DNA from: Paenibacillus sp. 598K | GTDB taxonomy: Bacteria; Bacillota; Bacilli; Paenibacillales; Paenibacillaceae | Assembly (NCBI RefSeq): GCF_003851045.1 | Contig: NZ_BFBX01000001.1 | Coordinates: 93,083-157,082 of the forward strand | Direction of reading: 5' to 3' | DNA length: 64,000 nt | Part shown: in pieces, positions 9,837-17,047 of the stretch | Layout of the letters: every line of letters starts with the position of its first letter | Numbering within the stretch: the stretch's first letter is position 1 | Notes under the pieces: generated by a model | The model's database searches: none | What the model was told of the DNA's origin: nothing | The model's input: the letters and a program-made list of their open reading frames with translations, nothing else | Program-made: the position numbers and the translations under genes

Positions 9837-9910
9837 AACATCTGCTAAAGGTAGTATATCACGGTAGCTTCTGTAAGGAGTCGGAATGTTACAAAGTACT
9901 AGGCCGACAG

Positions 9911-9947
9911 AAAAAACCCGCCTTCCCTTTGGGGAGGCGGGTTTTTT
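9911..9947. terminator. Strong bidirectional terminator-like hairpin
   Basis: A 17-bp stem with one G-T pair and a 3-nt loop, flanked by A6 on the left and T6 on the right. It lies upstream of the minus-strand AraC gene and upstream of the plus-strand promoter at 9983, so it ends no visible gene and may insulate the two divergent units. Confidence 0.8.
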
Positions 9948-9982
9948 CTTAAATTCTAAGCATTTATAAGTCTGCTTGATCA

Positions 9983-10011
9983 TTGACATATACAAAGAGT
10001 GGAACTATAAT
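9983..10011 (+). promoter_or_regulatory. Consensus sigma-A promoter
   Basis: TTGACA (9983-9988), a 17-bp spacer and TATAAT (10006-10011) give a perfect vegetative promoter in AT-rich DNA. It faces the DUF6323-DUF6179 pair, whose first ATG is 122 bp downstream of the -10 box. Confidence 0.85.
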
Positions 10012-10039
10012 ATTATAACAATTAAAAATATATTATATC

Positions 10040-10057
10040 ACATTATCGTAATAATGT
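10040..10057. promoter_or_regulatory. Palindromic operator candidate
   Basis: ACATTAT-cgta-ATAATGT, two perfect 7-bp arms about 29 bp after the -10 box of the consensus promoter. The position suits a repressor site in the leader. It does not match the 7-1-7 Fur pattern. Confidence 0.4.
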
Positions 10058-10132
10058 CAAGAATTATTTTTGAGAAGTTAGAAGCAACATGGAACACGCC
10101 ATTTGCTAGTCCATAATGAAGGAGGAGATCCC

Positions 10133-10621
10133 ATGTTTTGGCCCCGCATCTTCCAGTCCTTGAATGCCTCCGTACCGGAGCTGTATGCAGCCGAGCTGCT
10201 GGGGCTCAATGAACAAACCAGGCCATACGGCGTGGTCCTAACCGAGCAAGAGATTGCAATGATCATGGTTGCCAGAGATCAAGTATTGCAAAGCTATGGG
10301 CGGGTAGAGCTGGGGATTGACGTGACGAAAGAAATGGTGGAGCAGTTCGCTTCCTCGGCTTATGTGGAGCAAGAGAGCTACGCGGAGACGTTAATGGCAC
10401 TGCATGAGATCTTCTATAATCTGAAAAACGAAACGGAGGATAGAATCAGCGACTACCAGCTCATCCACATGATGAAGAGGTTGTATGAAGAGGAGTGCGC
10501 GGGCTCTCTCGACCTGTTACAAAGTCGCTTGGAAGCCTATGCCGAGCAGTGTCGTGTGGAAGCGATGAAGAACGATAGCGATCTGGAAGGGGATGATGCT
10601 GCATGGCAGCTGAAGAGATGA
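10133..10621 (+). CDS. DUF6323 family protein, function unknown
   Basis: 162 residues, soluble, mostly helical. The order (LTEQEIAMIMVARDQVLQSY, GRVELG, then the segment around ETLMALHEIFYNLKNETEDR) fits my recollection of the DUF6323 family, which sits next to DUF6179 genes in Bacillota. AAGGAGGAG at 10119-10126 selects ATG 10133; the upstream in-frame codon at 10103 has no ribosome binding site. It overlaps the next gene, so translation is probably coupled. No enzymatic motif or membrane segment was found. Confidence 0.7.
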   Translation: MFWPRIFQSLNASVPELYAAELLGLNEQTRPYGVVLTEQEIAMIMVARDQVLQSYGRVELGIDVTKEMVEQFASSAYVEQESYAETLMALHEIFYNLKNETEDRISDYQLIHMMKRLYEEECAGSLDLLQSRLEAYAEQCRVEAMKNDSDLEGDDAAWQLKR

Positions 10622-12036
10622 ATGAAAACCGCGGATGGATCGCTGGACGTGAAATTCGCCGGTCGCGATTGCCTCGTCATCAGTATACGATCGGTCTGCT
10701 GCAAGAAGGACGACATGCCGGACTGTTGACCAGCGAGGAGGCGATGCGCATCCAGCAAGGCTTGATGCTGATCCTGCAAGAGCTGATCCTGCGCTATACG
10801 CAAGGAGAGAGCACCTCGGTGACGACGGAGACGGCCGAGGATATCATGGTCTCGGTCCTGTATGCGATGGATGCCCACTTGTTCGGACTGGGCCAACCGG
10901 AGCAGGCTATCGACTGCTTGAAGCGGATGAACATCCGCGACATCTACACTCAGGGGGTCGAGACGGTCAGTCGATGCTTCGCGGACACCAAGCAGCTTTA
11001 TGAGGAAGTCAGCAGCACGATGCTACAGGTGCCGATCGAAGCGTATCATCTGACGATTGACGAGGCACTGCCCGTGTTTCTTTGCAAATACGGGTTGATC
11101 TTCCATGCGCACAATACGATGGCCAGCATCGACTATCCATTGGCTCAGGATGATATGAAGCTGCAAGGCGTATTCTACATGAAGCAATATTTGGAACGCT
11201 TGCAGCTGGAAAATACGTTTTGCGCCAAGTTTGATCTGCAAGCGATCCTGGAGCTGCTATCCCATTACGGGAGAATGTGTCGATTTGATTATCGGATGGA
11301 ATTGTTTAATTTGTTCCAGCTGATCCTGAACCAATCGGTATTCTCCACCCTGTGTGGCGGAGCGCCGACGGAGCTGAGGATAAGCGTTGCTCAATACGAG
11401 CGTCTGGCCCATCAATTTGCGAGATTCTCAGAAGGGGAGATTCGCAAGGCGATCACGAGCGCCATGACAATCATTCAGCAGGATCTGGCACTTGACCATT
11501 TGTTGATCGCCTATATGGATGACTGTAAGGAGGAGCTGGTGCAACGGGTGAAGCACGCGGCCGAGCATAATAGCCTCGACCATGTGATCGTCATGGAGCG
11601 ACAGGCGGCAGCAAGCTCGATGGTCATCTCCTTTGACAAAGCGGATGTGATGAGTTCGGCTCAGCTAAGGCGGTTGCTCGATCAGATTCATAGTTGTGCA
11701 AGCACGGAAGAGAAGGTTAAGCTTATGTTGCAGAAGGTGCATTCAATCCATGACTACCTGGATCTGCTGGAGTCGGAATGCTTGTACGGCGACGAGTACG
11801 AAGCGCTCTTTCGTGCTTTTGGCGAGATGGAGCTGGCGATTTTGGCCAAGGTGGTGTTCTACGAGGAGCTGCGTAGTGAGCCGCTCTTGGCTGTGATTGC
11901 AGCTGATCCAGACGATATTTGCTCGGAGTGGCAGCACCATTTTGTTCGTTTCCTTCGCCACAAGGATCATGAGGCACTTCGGAGCCTCGACAGTTGGGTG
12001 AACGAATTGGATTATGAGCAGCTAAGCTTTAATTAA
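10603..12036 (+). CDS. DUF6179 family protein, function unknown
   Basis: 477 residues, acidic and helical, with no signal peptide or membrane segment. Matches the DUF6179 pattern: YTIGLLQEGRHAGLLTSEE near the N-terminus, TETAEDIMVSVLYAMDAHL, and a central region around residues 145-190 with LPVFLCKYGLIFHAHN. It overlaps the DUF6323 gene; ATG 10603 follows GGAAGGGG, while ATG 10618 forms an ATGA overlap with the upstream stop and is an equally possible start. The two families co-occur, which suggests the products act together; the function is unknown. Confidence 0.7.
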   Translation: MAAEEMNENRGWIAGREIRRSRLPRHQYTIGLLQEGRHAGLLTSEEAMRIQQGLMLILQELILRYTQGESTSVTTETAEDIMVSVLYAMDAHLFGLGQPEQAIDCLKRMNIRDIYTQGVETVSRCFADTKQLYEEVSSTMLQVPIEAYHLTIDEALPVFLCKYGLIFHAHNTMASIDYPLAQDDMKLQGVFYMKQYLERLQLENTFCAKFDLQAILELLSHYGRMCRFDYRMELFNLFQLILNQSVFSTLCGGAPTELRISVAQYERLAHQFARFSEGEIRKAITSAMTIIQQDLALDHLLIAYMDDCKEELVQRVKHAAEHNSLDHVIVMERQAAASSMVISFDKADVMSSAQLRRLLDQIHSCASTEEKVKLMLQKVHSIHDYLDLLESECLYGDEYEALFRAFGEMELAILAKVVFYEELRSEPLLAVIAADPDDICSEWQHHFVRFLRHKDHEALRSLDSWVNELDYEQLSFN

Positions 12037-12081
12037 GCGGAGCAACAAAAGAATTCCATTCCTTCTGAAAGGACCAGTGAC

Positions 12082-12484
12082 ATGCATCCCAACCAATATC
12101 CGATCGGCGCCTTTCAAGCAGCAAGCGTTTCGTCGTATGGAGCCATTATGGACCGAGCCAATGAGGTGCCGAAACTGGTCGAACATTTGCACAGCTTGGT
12201 TGACGGTCTGGACGAGGGGCAATTATCGGGAGGAACTGTGGGCAGATTTGATCGATTACGAGAAGCTGCCTGTCTCGAATTCCTTGTCGCTGCTCGGCAT
12301 TTTGCATGAACGGTTTTTCGTACTGCTCCAGGGACTGACCAGCGAGGACTACGAGCGGACGATGCAGACGGCAGTCCTTGGCGTCATCACGCTGGATGTC
12401 GCGCTGCAGCGATGGCTCTGGCATCACCGCCATCATGCGGCGCAGATCGAAAACTTGCTCCGCGCCGAGGGTTGGAAGCTGTAA
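12082..12484 (+). pseudogene. Broken BstA/YfiT-type DinB-family gene
   Basis: Two frames together cover both ends of a DinB-family protein of the YfiT/BstA type (putative bacillithiol transferase or metal hydrolase). The first frame from ATG 12082 gives the typical start YPIGAFQ up to LDEGQL. A second frame gives NYREELWADLIDYEKLP and runs to the stop with the C-terminal WLWHHRHHAAQIENLL. About 40 residues between YRE and ELW are missing compared with the family, including the first metal-ligand segment (HHLADSH in relatives), and the frame shifts at the same place. It is therefore probably inactive. A separate ORF from 12077 would encode 135 residues, but its first 46 residues do not resemble the family. 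Confidence 0.7.
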
Positions 12485-12528
12485 CCTTTTGGGGATTCCT
12501 CCGTCTATAACCATGAGGAGGGGATTCA

Positions 12529-12933
12529 ATGCGAAGCAAAATGTATGTCTTGATAACCTGGGGGTTGCTCGTAATCATGCTTGCGGCGTGCGGCTCCGTG
12601 AACAAGGAGGAGCCGATGAACAAGCCAGGTCAAGGTGACGAGACGTGGTCTGTGGCAGGGAACATCGTATCCAAGGAAGCGGTGGAACCGGGAGGGCGAT
12701 TGCTCGTCTATCCATCGGAGGAGCCGATGGCGCTGGAGGAGCTTTCCCAGGAAGAGTGGATCGAAAAAGCGCAAGCGGAAGGCGCGGATATCGCATGGTA
12801 CGTGGTGGACCAAGCGCAGTACGCATCTGTTGAGGTCGGACAGCATGTGCGCATGACACTGAAGCCGGATCAGCTTGAGCCGTATCCGCCGATCCGTACG
12901 GTTATCGATCTTGAGGTAACGCCGGGGTCCTAA
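12529..12933 (+). CDS. DUF3221-type lipoprotein
   Basis: 134 residues with a lipoprotein signal ending in MLAAC (Cys21). The mature part (WSVAGNIVSKEAVEPGGRLL, later VDQAQYASVEVGQHVRMTL) resembles the small beta-barrel DUF3221 family common in Bacillus relatives, of unknown function. GAGGAGGGG precedes the ATG. A terminator follows 18 bp after the stop. Confidence 0.75.
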   Translation: MRSKMYVLITWGLLVIMLAACGSVNKEEPMNKPGQGDETWSVAGNIVSKEAVEPGGRLLVYPSEEPMALEELSQEEWIEKAQAEGADIAWYVVDQAQYASVEVGQHVRMTLKPDQLEPYPPIRTVIDLEVTPGS

Positions 12934-12950
12934 AAGGAACGGAAGCCATA

Positions 12951-12993
12951 AGAGCCAGGCCGCTTATTGCCAGGGTGCCTGGCTCTTTTTTTT
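12951..12993 (+). terminator. Rho-independent terminator after the DUF3221 lipoprotein gene
   Basis: AGAGCCAGGC (12951-12960) pairs perfectly with GCCTGGCTCT (12977-12986) and is followed by T8. Confidence 0.9.
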
Positions 12994-13063
12994 CTGCAAG
13001 AATATTGAAACTTGGAACCTTCCTCTCTATAGTGCGTTTAACATAGAAGTTCTTTTCGGTGAG

Positions 13064-13585
13064 GTGGAGGCTATAGAAAAGTTTTTGAAGAATTCAACTT
13101 TTGGTACGCTGTTCACGCTTCCATTTTTTGTGAGTCTATTCTTTCGCATCTTTTTTTGGGGATGGCTCGTGTTTGGTACATATAACTTACTCTTCGGTGT
13201 GTATTGTATCTTGTTGGCCATAGTGTCCCAGATGGAAACGGTCCGTTCGCGAGGAATGCGAATTCTGTTTCGATCCGTGGTCATTGTTGCAGGCAGCTTC
13301 TTGATCCTTCTATTTGTTCTTGTATTTCTGCCATCCTACTACGACATTAGCCATTATGTGAAGCGGGATTTTAAATACGCCGTAGGCCAATTGGAGGCTG
13401 TCTCCCAGGCGAAGACGACAAAAGGTTTTGGTCTATGGGAGGAGATTCGTATTCAGAATACCACGTACATCAGCCCGGTCAGCATAACGACTGTTGAACT
13501 AGACGCGATGGTGATGATTGAGTACCTTCCGCACTCACGATTTATCATGCAGTACTGGAGTAAGCAATCCGCCCCTGAACACTAA
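13064..13585 (+). CDS. Hypothetical membrane protein
   Basis: 173 residues with no family recognised. Three hydrophobic stretches fill residues 13-100 (around FTLPFFVSLFFRIFFWGWLV, FGVYCILLAIVSQ and VVIVAGSFLILLFVLVFLP), then a soluble C-terminal half (110-173). Base use is AT-richer than the surrounding genes. The start is uncertain: GTG 13064 overlaps the only purine-rich stretch (GGTGGAGG), and TTG 13085 lies 14 bp after it. A small membrane-protein gene follows 24 bp downstream, so the two may be co-transcribed. Confidence 0.6.
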   Translation: MEAIEKFLKNSTFGTLFTLPFFVSLFFRIFFWGWLVFGTYNLLFGVYCILLAIVSQMETVRSRGMRILFRSVVIVAGSFLILLFVLVFLPSYYDISHYVKRDFKYAVGQLEAVSQAKTTKGFGLWEEIRIQNTTYISPVSITTVELDAMVMIEYLPHSRFIMQYWSKQSAPEH

Positions 13586-13609
13586 AAACAGTTTTGAAAG
13601 GATGAACCT

Positions 13610-13804
13610 ATGATTGCTTTTCTGTTCATTGGCGTCTACCTGATGCCCATCATTGCGTTTTTTTTCATTGTTTTGTTGCTGACGGCGATCCACAAGATCG
13701 TCAAAAACCGCCCATATCGTAAAGAGATGTATTGGTGCGGCTTGTTTTTTGCTGTCCTCATGTGGACGCTCGTTATGGTGACAATGATGAATGGGGGGCT
13801 TTAG
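13610..13804 (+). CDS. Small two-helix membrane protein
   Basis: 64 residues with hydrophobic segments at about 3-26 and 43-59, joined by a basic loop (HKIVKNRPYRKE). GAAAGGATG precedes the ATG with good spacing. No family recognised. It probably belongs with the membrane protein gene just upstream. Confidence 0.6.
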   Translation: MIAFLFIGVYLMPIIAFFFIVLLLTAIHKIVKNRPYRKEMYWCGLFFAVLMWTLVMVTMMNGGL

Positions 13805-13807
13805 AGG

Positions 13808-13891
13808 ATGTGGTATGGAAGCTGGGCTAACGTAACGCCGCAATACATAGCAGATGATCTTAACGATGCAGCAGCTTGGCTATTAAAGTAA
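13808..13891 (+). CDS. Possible 27-residue small ORF
   Basis: ATG 13808 to TAA 13889 encodes MWYGSWANVTPQYIADDLND followed by AAAWLLK. G6 at 13794-13799 could serve as ribosome binding site. It could be a small protein, or the start of a decayed gene; nothing independent supports expression. Confidence 0.25.
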   Translation: MWYGSWANVTPQYIADDLNDAAAWLLK

Positions 13892-13901
13892 GGGGAGAAC
13901 C

Positions 13902-14714
13902 ATGAACTATTTAAGCAGCTTTACCTTGCCGTCCTCGATGGATCGCAACCCGAATGTATATCCCGATACGGTATTCCGGTCTTTCGCGGGCGAGGCGCTG
14001 TATTTCGATCGGATCACGGTTGTGTACGGCAACAATGGCTCCGGCAAATCCAGTCTGCTCAACCTGATGGCCAACAAACTGGGTCTCGCTGGCGCGGAGC
14101 GTATCAAAAGCTATGGATACACCGATTATGTGCAGCGTTTTCTTCAACAGAGCCGCATCCAACTGGAGCTTGAACGCGCTGAAGGCGGACAGGGGCGGTT
14201 GCCGGAAGGCAGCCGCTATATCAAATCCGAGGATATTCTGTATGAAATCAAGAAGATCCAGCAGAAGGCGGTGCTGCGGGAGGGGCTCCTGTTCGAGAAT
14301 CGCAGCAAGGGCATGACGCAGGAGCAGGCGGAGACGCATAGCAACAGCCCGGCGTTTGCCAAGCAGATGGGCATCATTCAGTTTTCACAGGAGAAGTATT
14401 CCAACGGCGAGACGGCGATGCAGTTTTTTGAGGAGCATCTGCACCCGGGCCGACTTTATTTGCTCGACGAGCCGGAGACGTCGCTCTCGCCCGCCAATCA
14501 GATCAAGCTTGCGGAGCAGATCAACGAGCTGGCGCGTTTCCTGGACAGTCAATTCGTCATCGCGTCCCATTCCCCGTTTATGCTGGGGACACTCCATGCG
14601 AAGATTTACAATCTCGACCGCGCTTCCTTGCAGACGGCAGAGTGGCATGAGCTGGAGAACGTCAGGTTCTTCTATGACTTTTTTAATCAGCGTCGCTCGT
14701 TGTTTGAGGATTGA
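13902..14714 (+). CDS. AAA/ABC-type predicted ATPase
   Basis: 270 residues forming one ABC-like ATPase domain without membrane segments: Walker A GNNGSGKSS (43-51), signature-like SQEKYSNGE (162-170), Walker B LYLLDEPE (185-192) and switch His in ASHSPF (H223). This is the stand-alone predicted-ATPase type (AAA_21-like), not a transporter component. AGGGGAG precedes the ATG. It is followed by a Fur box and an iron-uptake regulator, but the Fur site lies after its stop, so iron control of this gene is not shown. Role unknown. Confidence 0.8.
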   Translation: MNYLSSFTLPSSMDRNPNVYPDTVFRSFAGEALYFDRITVVYGNNGSGKSSLLNLMANKLGLAGAERIKSYGYTDYVQRFLQQSRIQLELERAEGGQGRLPEGSRYIKSEDILYEIKKIQQKAVLREGLLFENRSKGMTQEQAETHSNSPAFAKQMGIIQFSQEKYSNGETAMQFFEEHLHPGRLYLLDEPETSLSPANQIKLAEQINELARFLDSQFVIASHSPFMLGTLHAKIYNLDRASLQTAEWHELENVRFFYDFFNQRRSLFED

Positions 14715-14721
14715 ATTGCCC

Positions 14722-14736
14722 TGATAATCATTATCA
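14722..14736. promoter_or_regulatory. Fur box, perfect 7-1-7
   Basis: TGATAATCATTATCA is an exact 7-1-7 inverted repeat of the Bacillus Fur consensus. It is 42 bp before the ATG of the AraC/lipoprotein frame, next to AT-rich DNA (ATTATAATGG) that could hold the -10 box. Confidence 0.9.
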
Positions 14737-14777
14737 ATTATAATGGAGGAACAGTAATCGCATAAGGAGCGGACAAG

Positions 14778-16763
14778 ATGAGGCTGGACGAGCAGATTAT
14801 GCTATGGAATCACGCATCGGTGAAGGTGCTCGACATCCGTAGTATCCAGGCAGAGGGGGATAGTCTAGCCCGCAGCTATCGTCTGCCTGCCAATGCGTAT
14901 ATCTGCTCCAGTCGCGGCAGCGCCACGGTGCGGCTCGACGAAGAGACATACCGAATGGACGGGGGCCAGGTGCTCCATGGTCCTGCGGGCGCACGGCTCC
15001 AGCTCGTCGCCGAGAAGACCTTTGAGTATTGGCTCGTATTATACAAGGCGTCGCTGTCGTTGCCGCGCACCCGGCGCTGGTTCGGCTTGCTGCCGTCGGC
15101 CAATCCGTTCCGGCAATCGTATAGCTGCAAGCCGCCTTACCCGCTCGTCTTGCAGACGCAGCTGGAGCAGATGCACCACGACTGGAGCAGCGGCGATCCG
15201 ATGCTGACGCTGCGCGCCCGCGCCAGATTCCACCAGTTCGTCTGGGAGCTGCTGCACCAGCTGGAGCAGGCCGGATCATCTCCGATGCCGCCTGAGCTGC
15301 TCGCACAGGTGACGCAGTATCTGGAGCTGCACTATCGACAGCCGATCTCGCTGGAGCAGCTGGCGGCGACGTTCGGCTGTAGTGTCAGCTACCTGACCAA
15401 GCTGTTCCGCAAGCGGCTGCAGACGAGCCCGATGCGTCGTCTGACGGGCATCCGCATGGAGGCGACAGCCCATCTGCTGCTCACCTCGGAGCGCACGCTG
15501 CAACAGATCGCCGAGCAAGTCGGCTACCCCGACGCGCATACGCTCAGCCGCAGCTTCAAAAAGCATTACGGCTATGCCCCTTCCCGCTACAAGGAGATGG
15601 CAAGCAAACGGAGCATACCCGAATTGCCCGGTCCACATACCCGATCTGCCCTTCTTCCGGCTCCGGACGGGTGGTATAGTGTGAATGAATTTGAAAATCA
15701 TTCTCACTTAAAGAGACGTGGAGGGGTAAGCTTGTATTCTACAAAAAGATCGGCAACATTAACGGCAGCTACACTGATGCTGGGGGTATCGCTGCTGCTG
15801 AGCGCCTGCGCCAGCTCGCCAGCGCCAGGAGGCGCCGAGGCGAACAATACCGGCAACGGGAGTCCATCCGCCAATACAACCGCAGCTACCAATACGCAGG
15901 AAGCGACGACAACGGGGTCGACCCGGACGTATACGAGCACCGCCTTCGGCAGCATCACGGTGCCGGACAAGCCGGAGCGGATCGTCGACTTGACGGGCAG
16001 CGCCATCGGCAATCTGCTGCAGCTCGACATCAAGCCGATCGCCTCGGTCGACTATGGACTGGTTAACCCGTTCCATGACGGACTGCTAGAGGGGATCGAG
16101 AACATCGGCGACGGCAGCAACCTCGAAGCGATCCTGGAGCTGAATCCCGATCTGATCATCGTCTTCAGCTACGTGGGCGACGAGATCTATGAGCAGTTGA
16201 CGCAGATCGCGCCAACCGTCCGACTGGAGTACGGCGCTCAGAAGCCGTCCGAGCTGCTGCTGGAGTTCGGCAAGATTACCGGCAAGGAACAGGAAGCCGA
16301 GGCATGGGTCAAGGCGTGGGACGCCAAGATAGCTGAGGTGAAGCCCGCCGTCCAGGAGGCCGTCGGCGACCGTACAGTAGCGATCATGCAGCCGCATGCC
16401 AAAGGCATCTACGCCTGGGGCAACAAGGGGGGCCGCGGCGGCGAGATTATCTATGACGAGTTCGAGCTGACGCCGCCGGCGCTCGTCAAGCAGCATCTGA
16501 TCGACGGAGAGCTGGCAGGCCAGGATTTCTCCCTGGAGCAGCTGCCAGACTATGCGGGGGACATCATCTTCACGAGTATATTCGGGTGGGATGACGGGGA
16601 AGTGAACGGCTCCGCTGTGTACGATAGCGCCATCTGGAAGAGCCTGGACGCGGTCAAAAACGGCCTCGTCTACAATATCGATCCTCAGGGCTACTATTAC
16701 AACGATCCGATTTCCCTTGATCAGCAGCTGGAGTTTATCACGACCAGCTTGCTGGGCGAATAG
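14778..16763 (+). CDS. AraC regulator read in frame into a siderophore-binding lipoprotein
   Basis: One uninterrupted 661-residue frame. Residues 1-160 hold a cupin-like sensor; about 175-280 hold the AraC HTH pair (ISLEQLAATFGCSVSYLTKL, LQQIAEQVGYPDAHTLSRSF, ending YGYAPSRYKEM). AraC proteins normally stop within about 20 residues of that motif. Here residues 286-318 are the translation of an internal promoter and Fur box, and from residue 319 a complete lipoprotein signal and iron-siderophore binding protein follow. The AraC stop codon therefore seems to be missing. Either a chimera is made, or the lipoprotein is also made from its own start at 15732. AAGGAG at 14764-14769 fixes the ATG, and a perfect Fur box lies upstream. 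Confidence 0.75.
   Translation: MRLDEQIMLWNHASVKVLDIRSIQAEGDSLARSYRLPANAYICSSRGSATVRLDEETYRMDGGQVLHGPAGARLQLVAEKTFEYWLVLYKASLSLPRTRRWFGLLPSANPFRQSYSCKPPYPLVLQTQLEQMHHDWSSGDPMLTLRARARFHQFVWELLHQLEQAGSSPMPPELLAQVTQYLELHYRQPISLEQLAATFGCSVSYLTKLFRKRLQTSPMRRLTGIRMEATAHLLLTSERTLQQIAEQVGYPDAHTLSRSFKKHYGYAPSRYKEMASKRSIPELPGPHTRSALLPAPDGWYSVNEFENHSHLKRRGGVSLYSTKRSATLTAATLMLGVSLLLSACASSPAPGGAEANNTGNGSPSANTTAATNTQEATTTGSTRTYTSTAFGSITVPDKPERIVDLTGSAIGNLLQLDIKPIASVDYGLVNPFHDGLLEGIENIGDGSNLEAILELNPDLIIVFSYVGDEIYEQLTQIAPTVRLEYGAQKPSELLLEFGKITGKEQEAEAWVKAWDAKIAEVKPAVQEAVGDRTVAIMQPHAKGIYAWGNKGGRGGEIIYDEFELTPPALVKQHLIDGELAGQDFSLEQLPDYAGDIIFTSIFGWDDGEVNGSAVYDSAIWKSLDAVKNGLVYNIDPQGYYYNDPISLDQQLEFITTSLLGE
15675..15706 (+). 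promoter_or_regulatory. Internal -10 box and Fur box for the siderophore-binding lipoprotein
   Basis: TATAGT (15675-15680) is followed by TGAAAATCATTCTCA (15692-15706), a 7-1-7 Fur box with two changes from TGATAAT-N-ATTATCA. The -35 region (TTCTTC at 15652) is weak. The site lies inside the AraC-lipoprotein frame and 26 bp before the TTG start of the lipoprotein. Confidence 0.65.
15732..16763 (+). CDS. Iron-siderophore ABC transporter substrate-binding lipoprotein (nested start)
   Basis: 343 residues if translated from TTG 15732, which has GGAGGGG 5 bp upstream. The signal peptide ends in LLLSAC (Cys26), then a Ser/Thr/Asn-rich spacer and a FecB/FhuD-type fold (VPDKPERIVDLTGSAIGNLL, ILELNPDLIIVFSY). 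Such proteins capture ferric siderophores outside the cell and pass them to FecCD permeases; no permease is adjacent here, so the permeases at 62.7-64 kb or elsewhere may serve it. The same frame is open upstream through an AraC regulator. Its own -10 box, Fur box and ribosome binding site argue that it is a separate gene. Confidence 0.8.
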   Translation: MYSTKRSATLTAATLMLGVSLLLSACASSPAPGGAEANNTGNGSPSANTTAATNTQEATTTGSTRTYTSTAFGSITVPDKPERIVDLTGSAIGNLLQLDIKPIASVDYGLVNPFHDGLLEGIENIGDGSNLEAILELNPDLIIVFSYVGDEIYEQLTQIAPTVRLEYGAQKPSELLLEFGKITGKEQEAEAWVKAWDAKIAEVKPAVQEAVGDRTVAIMQPHAKGIYAWGNKGGRGGEIIYDEFELTPPALVKQHLIDGELAGQDFSLEQLPDYAGDIIFTSIFGWDDGEVNGSAVYDSAIWKSLDAVKNGLVYNIDPQGYYYNDPISLDQQLEFITTSLLGE

Positions 16764-16803
16764 CCCGCCAATCGACGCGGGAGATGCAGCGCAGCACCAG
16801 TCC

Positions 16804-16826
16804 AAGACGCCTGATGGCGTCTTTTT
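16804..16826 (+). terminator. Rho-independent terminator after the siderophore-binding gene
   Basis: AAGACGCC, loop TGAT, GGCGTCTT, then TTT; perfect 8-bp stem 40 bp after the stop. Confidence 0.85.
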
Positions 16827-17047
16827 GGCTATTCGCTACAAACCAGGCTGTTCTCCCGCCCAATCACTTTAATCGCTGCCGATGGGCTTGATGAGCGCAT
16901 CGCATCCTGTGACGACTTCGCAATCTTGCGCTTTTACATGAGACGTCGCTGCGAACGTGCGATTTCGAGTATAGTGGTAGGAAGAGAAGGGCGCGCATAG
17001 CTCGCAATCGCCGGTATGCACGCTCTCCGGTCAAGGAGGTCTGAGGG

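Noticed and set aside
9837..9995. N-terminal extension of the minus-strand AraC gene
   Set aside because: It would be translated through a strong terminator hairpin and has no cupin-like sequence.
10040..10057. Reading the ACATTAT/ATAATGT palindrome as a Fur box
   Set aside because: Arms and spacer do not fit the 7-1-7 Fur pattern, and the downstream genes are not iron related.
13808..13891. Calling the 27-codon ORF a confirmed gene
   Set aside because: Kept only as a low-confidence feature because nothing beyond start, stop and a G-rich stretch supports it.
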